Positions 43,710-52,490 of a DNA stretch of 64,000 bases are shown in pieces (positions within the stretch are counted from its first letter, which is position 1; every line of letters starts with the position of its first letter). The translations under genes were made by a program, and so were the position numbers. Source of the DNA: an uncultured Eubacteriales bacterium (GTDB lineage: Bacteria; Bacillota; Clostridia; Oscillospirales; CAG-272). A model generated the notes under the pieces. It was not told the DNA's origin. It did no database searches and saw nothing but the letters and a program-made list of their open reading frames with translations. The stretch spans positions 21,895 to 85,894 of the forward strand of contig UQNQ01000005.1 in NCBI GenBank assembly GCA_900542425.1, read 5' to 3'.

Positions 43710-45542
43710 TTACCGTCCTTTGTTTTCAAAATAATTCCGGATTTGTTCGGCTATTTCCGGTGTGATTCCGGCTACCGAGCAAAGCTCTTCTTCGGTTGCC
43801 GCTTTTATGCCGGCAAGACCGCCAAATCGGGAAAGAAGTGTTTTGGCACGGGCCTTTCCGATCCCCTTGATGCCTTCGAGAACGGAGGTTTTCTGAACTT
43901 TCCTTTTTGCTGCGCTCATCTTGGAGATGGTAAAGCGATGAACCTCTTCCTGAATTTTATAAATCAATGTATAAACGGACCGTTCTGCGGCAATGGAAAT
44001 TTCTCCCTCTTCGCCTACAAGGGCTCTCGTTTTGTGATAGTCGTCCTTAACCATTCCGAATACGGGAATATGATATCCTGCTTCGGAAATTACCTGTGCC
44101 GCTACGCGTCGGTGCATTTCTCCTCCGTCGATGAGAATCAGATCGGGAAAAGCGGCGTCTTTGTCGGTAAGATGCGAAATCCGGCGGGATACTGCCTCTC
44201 TCATAGAGGCATAATCGTCGCGCTCAGCAATGGACTTGATACCAAAGAGACGGTATTCGCTTTTTTGGGGCTTGCCTTTCTCATAAACGACCATTCCGGC
44301 AGTGATATTTTCATTGCCGAAATTGGAGATATCAAAAGCTTCGATGCGCTCCGGAACCGTCTCAAGCCCTAAGAGAGCGGCAAGCCGTACAAGAGCTTTT
44401 TCGTCTCTTTCTGCCGTATGGGCATATTCTGCCGCGCGCTGTTCGGCATTTTCTCTTGCCATGTCACATAGACGGCGGGTTTCTCCTTTTACCGGTGTAC
44501 GTAATAGGATGCGGACTCCGGCCTTTTGAGCGAGCCAAGGTGTGAGCGTGCCGATATCTTCTTCGGTCAGCGGATCGGAAAGGTCGATTTCTTTCGGAAT
44601 ATATTCACGTCTGGTATATAACTCGAAAAGAAAGGAAGTTATGGCGGCGCTGTCGAGAATTTCACCGCCGGAAAAATAAAAAATTTCAGAATCTATCAGC
44701 TTTCCGCTCCGGATATAGAAAACACAGATGGAGGAAACCGGATCTCCCGCATGCCACGCGATAATATCACGTTCCGTATCCGGATTTGCGACAACTTTTT
44801 GCTTTTCTTCCAGCTTTTTGACTGCTTGAATGCGATCCCGATAGGCTGCGGCTGCTTCATAGGCGAGATGTTCCGCAGCAAAGTTCATTTTTTCCGTAAG
44901 GGAAGAGACAATTGCCTGATAATCGCCGGAAAGAAAAGAAACCGCTTCTGAAAATGCTTCCCGATATTCGTCCGGTGAACGTTCGGGATCACATGGTGCC
45001 ACGCAGCCGAGCTGCTTGTAAATACAGTTTGTGACACGTCCGCGGTCACGCGGAAAGGTGCGGCGGCAAGAGGGTAGACCAAACGTTTTCTGCATAGCGG
45101 AGATGATTCCGTAAACGGTAGCGGTACTGGTATAGGGACCAAAATATTTTGCTTTGTCGGCATCCCGGCGCCTTGTCATCAGAAAACGAGGATATTCCTC
45201 GTTTACGGTTGCTTTCAGATACGGATAGGATTTATCGTCCTTAAGCTTAATATTATATCTTGGATGATATAACTTAATGAGACTGTTTTCCAGCGTCAAC
45301 GCTTCAATTTCCGTATCGCACAGGATGTATTCGAAATCGTAAATATGAGAGGTCATGGCATTGGTTTTGGGACCATTTGCACCATTTTCATGAAAATACT
45401 GAGACACACGGTTTTTGATAACACGTGATTTTCCCACATAGATAACTTTATCTGCAGAATCCTTCATTAAGTAAACGCCCGGCGACAAAGGGAGAGATGC
45501 TGCTTTCTCCCGCAGTCGCTTGGCATATTCAGGATTTACCAT
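43710..45542 (-). CDS. uvrC: Excinuclease ABC subunit C
   Basis: The 610-residue endonuclease makes both incisions in nucleotide excision repair. It has the GIY-YIG core (SPGVYLMKDSADKVIYVGKS), a UVR segment near residue 215, the RNase H-like C-terminal nuclease (ILIDGGEMHR) and two C-terminal helix-hairpin-helix units (LEGIKGIGKARAKTLL and ITPEIAEQIRNYF). GGGAGGAG precedes the ATG. It heads uvrC-rsmD-coaD. Confidence 0.97.
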   Translation of the reverse strand: MVNPEYAKRLREKAASLPLSPGVYLMKDSADKVIYVGKSRVIKNRVSQYFHENGANGPKTNAMTSHIYDFEYILCDTEIEALTLENSLIKLYHPRYNIKLKDDKSYPYLKATVNEEYPRFLMTRRRDADKAKYFGPYTSTATVYGIISAMQKTFGLPSCRRTFPRDRGRVTNCIYKQLGCVAPCDPERSPDEYREAFSEAVSFLSGDYQAIVSSLTEKMNFAAEHLAYEAAAAYRDRIQAVKKLEEKQKVVANPDTERDIIAWHAGDPVSSICVFYIRSGKLIDSEIFYFSGGEILDSAAITSFLFELYTRREYIPKEIDLSDPLTEEDIGTLTPWLAQKAGVRILLRTPVKGETRRLCDMARENAEQRAAEYAHTAERDEKALVRLAALLGLETVPERIEAFDISNFGNENITAGMVVYEKGKPQKSEYRLFGIKSIAERDDYASMREAVSRRISHLTDKDAAFPDLILIDGGEMHRRVAAQVISEAGYHIPVFGMVKDDYHKTRALVGEEGEISIAAERSVYTLIYKIQEEVHRFTISKMSAAKRKVQKTSVLEGIKGIGKARAKTLLSRFGGLAGIKAATEEELCSVAGITPEIAEQIRNYFENKGR

Positions 45543-45556
45543 ATCTCCTCCCGTAT

Positions 45557-45608
45557 AAAAAAACGACAGAGAAGGCGTTCGCGTATTCTGCGCGCCGTTA
45601 TCTGCCGT
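45557..45608 (-). terminator. Terminator between the HPr-like gene and uvrC
   Basis: On the minus strand ACGGCAGA pairs with TCTGTCGT (one G-T pair), with an inner GGCG/CGCC, followed by seven T. Confidence 0.7.
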
Positions 45609-45634
45609 TTGTTATTGTGGAATTGGCGCGGGAC

Positions 45635-45892
45635 TTACAGCTCCGTGCTGACAAGAAGCTCCAGTCCGTTCAGCGCCTCTGTTTCATCGGGACCGTCTGC
45701 AATCAGCGTGACAGTGGAACCGCCGGCAATTGCCATGGAAAGCACGCCGAGCAGGCTTTTTGCATTGACGCGTCTGTCATCCTTCTGAATCCATATGGAG
45801 CTCTTATAGGTATTGGCTTTCTGGATAAAGAAAGTCGCGGGTCTTGCATATAGACCGACACTATTCTTAATCGTTACATTTCTGGAAATCAT
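45635..45892 (-). CDS. HPr-like/Crh-like protein with Tyr in place of His15
   Basis: This 85-residue protein has the HPr fold pattern but reads GLYARPA where HPr has GLHARPA, so the histidine phosphorylated by enzyme I is Tyr15. The regulatory Ser46 site (AKSLLGVLSMA) is kept. That is the situation in Crh of Bacillus, which has Gln15 and serves carbon catabolite regulation through Ser46 phosphorylation. The partner kinase HprK is not in the window. AGGAG precedes the ATG. Confidence 0.9.
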   Translation of the reverse strand: MISRNVTIKNSVGLYARPATFFIQKANTYKSSIWIQKDDRRVNAKSLLGVLSMAIAGGSTVTLIADGPDETEALNGLELLVSTEL

Positions 45893-45970
45893 TTTGTTTC
45901 GCTCCTATTTGAATGATTCAAGCTCCGATTTAACGGAAATGAACTGCAATTCACACATTCATTACAAATT

Positions 45971-45999
45971 ATTATATCAATGATGAAGCATAAAATCAA
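45971..45999 (-). promoter_or_regulatory. Promoter of the HPr-like gene
   Basis: Minus strand: TTGATT (45999-45994), 17-bp spacer, TATAAT (45976-45971). Confidence 0.78.
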
Positions 46000-46043
46000 T
46001 AGTTTTTTGAAAAAAATTGATATCCAGTGCTATTTTTATAAAA

Positions 46044-46541
46044 TTATTCGGTCTCTTCAGGTGCGGAACTGAGGATGGTAAGCGTGCATTCCACATCTTG
46101 TGTATAAATACTGATCGTTTTCCCTGCAGATGCAAGAATGGTGCCGTTTATCATGAAGCCATCATCTGTCCATATGCCATAGAGTGTTGCTGTTCCGTAT
46201 ATATCCTTTTTTTCCGGATGAGACAGTGCGACAAGATTCCCTGTAGCATCCTCGGCGTAGAATTTGGAAGAGGAATAGCTCGCAGAGTTGACAGTTCCGA
46301 TTTCATCGTCGTTTGAGGCGAGATAAAGCTTCCTGTCTGCATGGAACGCAGATGCGGTATATTGTGATACACCGGTAACGGTAAATTCGATTTTCGCCGT
46401 ACTAAAATCATCTTTGATGTTTGCGGTAAAATAAGCGCGCACAACAACGGCGGCAATGCATGCAAGAAGAGCAACGATGATAATGACATCAAAAATATTA
46501 AAGCGTGCACCTGATTTTTTTGTTTCTGTTGAATTTGCCAT
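46044..46541 (-). CDS. DUF4330-type membrane-anchored protein (second copy)
   Basis: The 165-residue protein has a short polar head, NIFDVIIIVALLACIAAVVV as one membrane helix (residues 15-34) and an outward beta-rich domain. It resembles its upstream neighbour in layout (FN-I-DV start, strands with a small GT loop) and fits DUF4330. The role is unknown. It follows the first copy by 22 bp. Confidence 0.82.
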   Translation of the reverse strand: MANSTETKKSGARFNIFDVIIIVALLACIAAVVVRAYFTANIKDDFSTAKIEFTVTGVSQYTASAFHADRKLYLASNDDEIGTVNSASYSSSKFYAEDATGNLVALSHPEKKDIYGTATLYGIWTDDGFMINGTILASAGKTISIYTQDVECTLTILSSAPEETE

Positions 46542-46563
46542 GTGGTTCTCCTTTCATCGGACA

Positions 46564-47076
46564 CTATGATTCTGCGGGGACGGAGGAGCTGTCAACGATA
46601 TAGGAAACAGAGGTGAAAGATGGGACCTTGAAATAAACAGGGGATCCGACGAGGACACGTGTATTTCCTACATAATAAATGCCTCGTTCATCTTCTTTTG
46701 CATAGGCAGATATTGTCACATATACATCGTATTTGTCCTCGTATTCTGCCATGGCGACCGTATATCCGCCGTCTCCGGAAGGAATCGCAACATCTCCGTA
46801 ATGACGTGCTTTTTCTGTACGAATGGATTTTATGGTACCGATCACAGCATTGGTCTCGGAATCCTTTACGGTGTCATTTTCTTTGATGAGGGAAAGGTAT
46901 TTTTGATCCACCGATGAAATCCTGACAGTAAATTCAATGTTTGCATTTTCAGAACGGCGTGATTCTATGGTCCCCGTTGCTATCAGATAAATTGCCGCGC
47001 CGACCACGGTCAGAATAATCAGAATAATCAAAACGTCAATCAAATTAAACCGCGTCTTTTGTCTGTCGTTGTTCAT
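46564..47076 (-). CDS. DUF4330-type membrane-anchored protein (first copy)
   Basis: The 170-residue protein has a membrane helix at about 12-31 (LIDVLIILIILTVVGAAIYL) and an extracellular beta domain with NAVIGTIKSI and TVAMAEYEDKYDVYVTISA. DUF4330 proteins are often found beside exopolysaccharide or O-antigen genes. Here it follows the O-antigen-ligase-like gene by 92 bp, which fits that link. Confidence 0.84.
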   Translation of the reverse strand: MNNDRQKTRFNLIDVLIILIILTVVGAAIYLIATGTIESRRSENANIEFTVRISSVDQKYLSLIKENDTVKDSETNAVIGTIKSIRTEKARHYGDVAIPSGDGGYTVAMAEYEDKYDVYVTISAYAKEDERGIYYVGNTRVLVGSPVYFKVPSFTSVSYIVDSSSVPAES

Positions 47077-47168
47077 AGATATAGCTCATTTCCCGGCGGA
47101 GATTTGTTTTTCTCTTTCTTGAGAGGCTACCGTCCCGCCGCCGTCGGAACGGACAGAAAAAATAGATA

Positions 47169-49097
47169 TCAGTAATAAAATTGACTGGATTCTTCAACTG
47201 TGCTCTTCGCTGTAAAAATATGGGCAACCCCAAGACCTGCAAGCATCCAGAATAAAAGAAACAACCGGTAATTATACCAAACATAGTCTGTCAGCCCTTG
47301 AACAAGAAAAGCGAGAATCCCGCAAAGGATGCCGAGGCAAAGGGTTTTGTTGACTTTAGAAACAGCATTTTTGCAAAAAGTGAGGGAGCATTGGGCGAAA
47401 ATAAAAATGAAAATCAAAAACGAAATGAAAGCAAATAGTCCGAGCTCCACGGTAATCTGCAAATAGAGATTATGACTATGCGGGGCTGTTTCGATGCCGG
47501 AAAGGGCATAGAACGGATAAATATCGGCAAATGCGCCCTCTCCGATTCCGATACCGAAATAAAACACGTCGGCAAGCATCAACAGTACACCTTTCCAGAT
47601 TCCGAGGCGGTATGAGGTTGAGCTGTCACCCAGATTTGTAAATCTGCGCACGACGGAGGTGTCGGATCCGACAAACAGAAGCGTAATAAAAACGGGTATA
47701 CAAAGAATTCCCGCCGTAAAGAAATGTTTGCTTGACAGGCAACAGAAAAGCAAAAGGGAAATGGCGAACCCGAGCCACGCTCCTCTTGACCAAGTGAAAA
47801 CAAGACAGGCGCAGTTTGCCGCCGCTGCGAGAAGCAGCGCGAAACGTTCATTGGTACGCTTTGCTGTTATCATCAAGGCAAGGATAATCGGAAAAATAAG
47901 AATCAGATATTCACCCAGTACATTGGGATTGGCGAAGGTTGAAACAACCCGCCCTTTGATTTCGGAAAAAACGGAGGTATCTTGCCATGTAGTGGAAGGC
48001 GTCTCGAAAAAATTCTGATAGAGCCCGTAAAACGAAACGACTACACTAGATAAAGTTAGGGAATACAGGCATTTGCGCACAAGTGCAGGAGAACGCACTG
48101 TATTTTTGACGACAAAATATCCGAGCATGAAGCATACGAATACAAGCATTTTCTGTGCGCTGGACGAATCAACGGTGAAAATCCCGCCGAAGAATACAAA
48201 GATAAGAAAAGCAATGACGGTAAAATCGACAAGTGTAAATTTGATGACACGTCTTCCGCAAATCAATTTCAAAATATAGGAAAGAAAAATGAGAGTCAGA
48301 ATGGTAATGAGGTTCATGGTAGAAAGGAAAGGCAGTGTCAGAAACACTAAAAGGATGCCGGCCTCCGGAGAAGAGAGTATAAGTGCGGCAAGAAAAAGAA
48401 GCGCGAAAGCGGAAACAATATAGATCGGTTCGATGAAAATCGACAACACCCCGAAAACCATCCCGAGAATGAAAGGGATATTGAATCCACGATGAGATTC
48501 CATGCCGGAGGCTTCGGCGATATCAATAATCCGGAGTCCGAGAAAATCAAAAAGAAGAAAACGCAGTGCTTTGCTTTCATAGATTGCGCCGGCGATATTC
48601 TTTTTTGAAAAAAACATGAAAATGGAGAGTCCCATGATCACAATACCGGCGATGAGGGAATGCGGATTTAAATTTTTTACATTGAAAGTATATTGCTTGA
48701 GAAGCTGGATGGTAACGATATAAAAGCCAAATGAAAACAAAAACAATCCAAGGGTGTTGACATGGGTAAGAAGAAAACTACGCGATAGCCGCCGAAGACC
48801 GGAAAGAAGATAGCTGTTTTCATAGGTCCTTGCCGCTACATACTTGGCTTTTTTGATAGAATTTCTGCCGCGATTTCCGAAAAGCGTTTTGATTTTTGTC
48901 ACAATCAAAGAAGAACAGAAGGCATCTGACAGCCTGTCGTATGAGGTCATGACGGCTCCGAATACGCTTGTTGATATTGCATTATATAAGAATGAAGAAA
49001 ATTTTGTGAGGTAATAAATAAAAAAGGAATTGCGGAACATTGCCGCGATTTTTGGCCTCATCCGCATTTTTTTATCATGACTTGTCAAGCCTTTCAC
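47169..49097 (-). CDS. O-antigen-ligase-like polytopic membrane protein
   Basis: The protein has about 640 residues and many membrane helices. The central and C-terminal parts carry GRVVSTFANPNVLGEYL, FTWSRGAWLGF and SGIETAPHSHNLYLQ, which are typical of the Wzy/RfaL/O-antigen ligase family and its His-containing outer loop. It may polymerise or attach a surface glycan. A TTG at 49088 with GAGG upstream or the GTG at 49097 are possible starts, both inside the end of murJ. The role of the long N-terminal part (to residue 100) is unknown. Confidence 0.85.
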   Translation of the reverse strand: MKGLTSHDKKMRMRPKIAAMFRNSFFIYYLTKFSSFLYNAISTSVFGAVMTSYDRLSDAFCSSLIVTKIKTLFGNRGRNSIKKAKYVAARTYENSYLLSGLRRLSRSFLLTHVNTLGLFLFSFGFYIVTIQLLKQYTFNVKNLNPHSLIAGIVIMGLSIFMFFSKKNIAGAIYESKALRFLLFDFLGLRIIDIAEASGMESHRGFNIPFILGMVFGVLSIFIEPIYIVSAFALLFLAALILSSPEAGILLVFLTLPFLSTMNLITILTLIFLSYILKLICGRRVIKFTLVDFTVIAFLIFVFFGGIFTVDSSSAQKMLVFVCFMLGYFVVKNTVRSPALVRKCLYSLTLSSVVVSFYGLYQNFFETPSTTWQDTSVFSEIKGRVVSTFANPNVLGEYLILIFPIILALMITAKRTNERFALLLAAAANCACLVFTWSRGAWLGFAISLLLFCCLSSKHFFTAGILCIPVFITLLFVGSDTSVVRRFTNLGDSSTSYRLGIWKGVLLMLADVFYFGIGIGEGAFADIYPFYALSGIETAPHSHNLYLQITVELGLFAFISFLIFIFIFAQCSLTFCKNAVSKVNKTLCLGILCGILAFLVQGLTDYVWYNYRLFLLFWMLAGLGVAHIFTAKSTVEESSQFYY

Positions 49098-50661
49098 CTC
49101 TTTTCGGTTCCGATGTTGGGAAGGAAATGATTTTTGTCAATATCATACATATTAAATATACCACAACTCCGGCAAGAAAAACAATAGCTATTATGAGAAA
49201 ATTTCCGAGAGCGCCAAAATTTACAAATATTTCTGAGAGGACATGATGACAGAATGCCATGACCGCAGTGGATGCGATAAAAGATATCCCGGCAGCGGAA
49301 GCTTTTTTCCATATACAACGCTCCAAAGTCCCGGGAAAAATACGACGGCAAAGGATGAGCAGCGCAGCGGCCGCCGCGATTTGTCCCAGCGCGTTGGCAA
49401 GCGCTACCGTCATAAAGGTCAGCGTTTCGGTAAGAAGAAAGACAAGGGAAAACAGGATTCCGGTGAACATGCCGCAGAAAGCGGCATATACGGGATATTT
49501 CACTTTTCCGCAGGAGTAGAATACACGGCAGACAAATTCGATGATGCAGTACGCAGGCATGGCAATTGTGAGCATTTGCAGTGCGGCGGCGACGGATACA
49601 GCAAGCCCTTCTGTGAAATCTCCGTGCAGGTAAAGCAGACGAATACCCTCTCCGGAAAGAAGAAAGGTGCCTGCCGCGACAGGGAGAATCAGCAAAATAG
49701 AGACACCCAGTCCTCTGCGTACCGAGACTGCGAAGCCCTTCGTATCACCGGCGGCGGACTTTTCCGAAAGTTTCGGAAAAATATAATTGCATACGCCGTA
49801 GGTCAGTACTCCGGCAATAATGGAATAAACGGAAAATGCATAATCAAATATGACGATAGCGGCTCCGCTTGTCTGCGCGCGGATATAAGAGGAAAAAAAT
49901 GTTGCCGTCAGGGTTCCTACCGGAATCAGCCATGAGCCGAACATGACCGGAATCGAACGCTTGACAGACAGACGCATATCAGAATTTTTCAAATCGGCAC
50001 ATAGACGGGGAAAACGGTGATGCCGCCAAAGAGGAATTGCCATCGTAAAGAACTGTACCACCCATGAAATCAGATAAGCGGCAGCGAGTCCGTATACGGC
50101 GGAAGTAGAATCTAGTTTTGCGCCGGCAGCAAGGAAGCCAATGATGACAAGATTGGAAACCGCACTGACAAGAGAGGGAAGCAGGAAACTTTCGTGTGAC
50201 TGCAGAATACCGATAAGCGTATAGGCGATTCCTGCAAAAATCATGGCGGGAAACATGATGCGAAGCAGATTCGCGGCAAGAGCGGCTGTTTCTTTATCCA
50301 AATTCGGAACCGAAAGAAAAAGAATTTCCTTAGAAAATATCATGCCAAGTACAGCGATTCCCGCTGTAACCGTCACAATCACAGTAAAAAAGGAAGAAGA
50401 AAATTTTTTTGCACGCTCCGGTTCTGTAGCAAGTGAGCCACGGTAAATCGGGATAAAAGAGCCGAGCACGGCGGAGGAAAAAAGCATATCGAAGATAGCA
50501 AAAGGAATTTTTGACGCCGCAGCAAAGGCAACGCCCTCCATACTGTCGGCAAAAATTCCTGCGATCATAATCTGCCGAAGCATACCGAGAAATTTAGAAA
50601 GAAGAGTGGCGAGGATCATCGCGGCGACGGTAAGACCGGCTTTTTTTGTGCTTTTTTCCAT
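49075..50661 (-). CDS. murJ: Lipid II flippase MurJ (MviN family)
   Basis: The 528-residue protein has about 14 membrane helices and the conserved start ILATLLSKFLGMLRQIMIAGIFADS, with MEGVAFAAASKIP near it. It carries lipid-linked peptidoglycan precursors across the membrane. AAAGGA precedes the ATG. The C-terminus is charged and overlaps the next gene. It follows trmD by 21 bp and sits before a surface-glycan gene, which fits envelope work. Confidence 0.92.
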   Translation of the reverse strand: MEKSTKKAGLTVAAMILATLLSKFLGMLRQIMIAGIFADSMEGVAFAAASKIPFAIFDMLFSSAVLGSFIPIYRGSLATEPERAKKFSSSFFTVIVTVTAGIAVLGMIFSKEILFLSVPNLDKETAALAANLLRIMFPAMIFAGIAYTLIGILQSHESFLLPSLVSAVSNLVIIGFLAAGAKLDSTSAVYGLAAAYLISWVVQFFTMAIPLWRHHRFPRLCADLKNSDMRLSVKRSIPVMFGSWLIPVGTLTATFFSSYIRAQTSGAAIVIFDYAFSVYSIIAGVLTYGVCNYIFPKLSEKSAAGDTKGFAVSVRRGLGVSILLILPVAAGTFLLSGEGIRLLYLHGDFTEGLAVSVAAALQMLTIAMPAYCIIEFVCRVFYSCGKVKYPVYAAFCGMFTGILFSLVFLLTETLTFMTVALANALGQIAAAAALLILCRRIFPGTLERCIWKKASAAGISFIASTAVMAFCHHVLSEIFVNFGALGNFLIIAIVFLAGVVVYLICMILTKIISFPTSEPKRGERLDKS

Positions 50662-50682
50662 CTTACCGTCCTTTCCGCCGCT

Positions 50683-51417
50683 TTACGGCTGTTTTGTTTT
50701 TTCTTCTTTTTCTGTCTCTGCCTTCTTCTCGAGAAGGTCGGGACGGATTGCCATTGTTTTTTCAAGCGCTTTGTCTGTGCGCCATTTTTCTATATTTGCG
50801 TGATGTCCGCTGAGAAGAATATCGGGCACGGTTCTGCCAAGAAATTCGTAAGGACGGGTATACTGCGGATATTCCAGCAACCCTTCTTCGGAAAAGCTTT
50901 CTTTCTCATAGCATTCCGGATCGGAAAGCACGCCCGGTATCATCCGGGAGACCGCGTCCACAATAAGACAGGCAGGAAGCTCTCCTCCGGTCAAGACAAA
51001 ATCGCCGACGGAAATTTCCTCATCCACGATTTCGTCGAGAATCCGCTGATCGACGCCCTCGTAATGTCCGCAGAGTATGATAAGATTATCATATTCTGCG
51101 GCGAGCCGCCGCGCTGTTTTTTGATTGAACACTTGTCCTTGCGGTGACATATAGATAACGCGGCGCTTTTTTGACGGATTGCTTTCCGGTGCGGTTGCGG
51201 CAAGATAACAGTGATAAATTGGAACAGGACTGAGAAGCATCCCTCGTCCGCCCCCATATGGCGTATCGTCAACCCGACGATGCTTGTCCGCCGAATAGTC
51301 GCGTATATTGTAGGTGTTGATTTCCAGAATACCGGCTTTTCTGGCTCTGCCGATGATGCTTTCGGAAAGCACGGTTTCAACAAGTTCGGGAAACAGCGTC
51401 ATGATATCAAAGCGCAT
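50683..51417 (-). CDS. trmD: tRNA (guanine-37-N1)-methyltransferase
   Basis: The 244-residue enzyme methylates G37 in tRNA. It has the N-terminal FDIMTLFPELVE, the trefoil-knot SAM site YMSPQGQVF...LCGHYEGVDQR and ISVGDFVLTGGELPA. The end is a Glu/Lys-rich tail. It starts 14 bp after rimM. Confidence 0.97.
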   Translation of the reverse strand: MRFDIMTLFPELVETVLSESIIGRARKAGILEINTYNIRDYSADKHRRVDDTPYGGGRGMLLSPVPIYHCYLAATAPESNPSKKRRVIYMSPQGQVFNQKTARRLAAEYDNLIILCGHYEGVDQRILDEIVDEEISVGDFVLTGGELPACLIVDAVSRMIPGVLSDPECYEKESFSEEGLLEYPQYTRPYEFLGRTVPDILLSGHHANIEKWRTDKALEKTMAIRPDLLEKKAETEKEEKTKQP

Positions 51418-51431
51418 GGAATCCCTCCTTG

Positions 51432-51941
51432 TCAGCTGAAAAAACCATCGATCGGGGTGATGAAAATGCCTTTTTCCTCGTCGATTTCCCTGATAAATGC
51501 GGGAACGGCAGGAAGAAGAACGGTATCGCCCGCCGGTGTTTTGATTTCATAAACTTCCTGTGCGGTATTTTGAATAACATCCGAAAGCACGCCGTAAAGT
51601 CTGCCTGTGACGGCGTCGATAACCGGAAGACCGATGAGGTCACAGATAAAATGAGCGCCTTTTTCAACCGGAATGTCTTTGCGCATGGCAAAAAGAATTT
51701 TATTTTTCAGCTTGACGGCGGCTTCTACGGTATGGATTCCGGAAAACTGCGCGATGAGAAAATTTCCGCCGCTGCTGCTTTTCATTTCCATGACCTCGAG
51801 TGGGATTTTTCCGTCTTCCAAATAAAGTGTCTTTATTTTTTTGAGCACGTCAGAGCTGTCGCACCATGGGTCCAACTTTACTGCACCGCGTATTCCATGT
51901 GTATTGATGATTTTTGCGATTTCAAGATATTCTGTTTTCAT
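51432..51941 (-). CDS. rimM: 16S rRNA processing protein RimM
   Basis: The 169-residue protein has the N-terminal IAKIINTHGIRGAVKLDPW and the C-terminal PRC-barrel segment (LLPAVPAFIREIDEEKGIFITP). It helps mature the 30S head. AAAGGG precedes the ATG. It is first of rimM-trmD-murJ. rpsP and the KH protein that usually precede it are absent. Confidence 0.95.
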   Translation of the reverse strand: MKTEYLEIAKIINTHGIRGAVKLDPWCDSSDVLKKIKTLYLEDGKIPLEVMEMKSSSGGNFLIAQFSGIHTVEAAVKLKNKILFAMRKDIPVEKGAHFICDLIGLPVIDAVTGRLYGVLSDVIQNTAQEVYEIKTPAGDTVLLPAVPAFIREIDEEKGIFITPIDGFFS

Positions 51942-52000
51942 CCGAATCCCTTTTCTTTCGGTATTATTTCCTGTTTTTGTCCGATTTAACGGAAAAAGAC

Positions 52001-52036
52001 AAAAGCCCCGCGAAGCGCAAAACTCCGCGAGGCATG
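52001..52036 (-). terminator. Terminator of rpsU
   Basis: On the minus strand GCCTCGCG pairs with CGCGGGGC (one G-T pair) and is followed by TTTTGTCTTTTT. Confidence 0.8.
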
Positions 52037-52048
52037 TTTGTGCTGCAA

Positions 52049-52228
52049 TCAGCTCTTGAATTTACGCTTTCTTGCCGCTTCTGATTTCTTTTTACGCTTA
52101 ACACTCGGTTTCTCGTAATGCTCTCTTTTTTTGACCTCGGCAATGACACCGGAGCGAGCACACTGTCTTTTGAATCTGCGAAGAGCGCTGTCAAGCGATT
52201 CGTTTTCTTTCACTCTTATTTCAGCCAT
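52049..52228 (-). CDS. rpsU: 30S ribosomal protein S21
   Basis: The 59-residue protein begins MAEIRVKENESLDSALRRF and ends in a Lys/Arg-rich tail (KRKKKSEAARKRKFKS). Length and pattern match S21 of Firmicutes, which sits near the platform and the anti-Shine-Dalgarno. GGAGGGAGGG precedes the ATG. It has its own promoter and terminator upstream of rimM. Confidence 0.97.
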   Translation of the reverse strand: MAEIRVKENESLDSALRRFKRQCARSGVIAEVKKREHYEKPSVKRKKKSEAARKRKFKS

Positions 52229-52287
52229 CTATAATCCCTCCCTCCGCATGATAAAGATTCAAAGAGAATCGAAATTTCTCTTCGCCT

Positions 52288-52317
52288 ATTATACACCGTA
52301 TGAAAGAGTTCTGTCAA
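52288..52317 (-). promoter_or_regulatory. Promoter of rpsU
   Basis: Minus strand: TTGACA (52317-52312), 18-bp spacer, TATAAT (52293-52288). Confidence 0.82.
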
Positions 52318-52490
52318 GTAAAATTTGAAAATTTGTCAGAAAAGCGGTGATATTTTCAAAAAAAGGATTGGCGGCAAAAAGAATTGGTGCATACAATGCA
52401 GTGAAAACACCGAGAACTGCCGTCGTGTGACCGATTGCGGTCTCCTATCTGCCTTACGGGACAGATACGATGGCGGAGAAAGAGGAGAAA

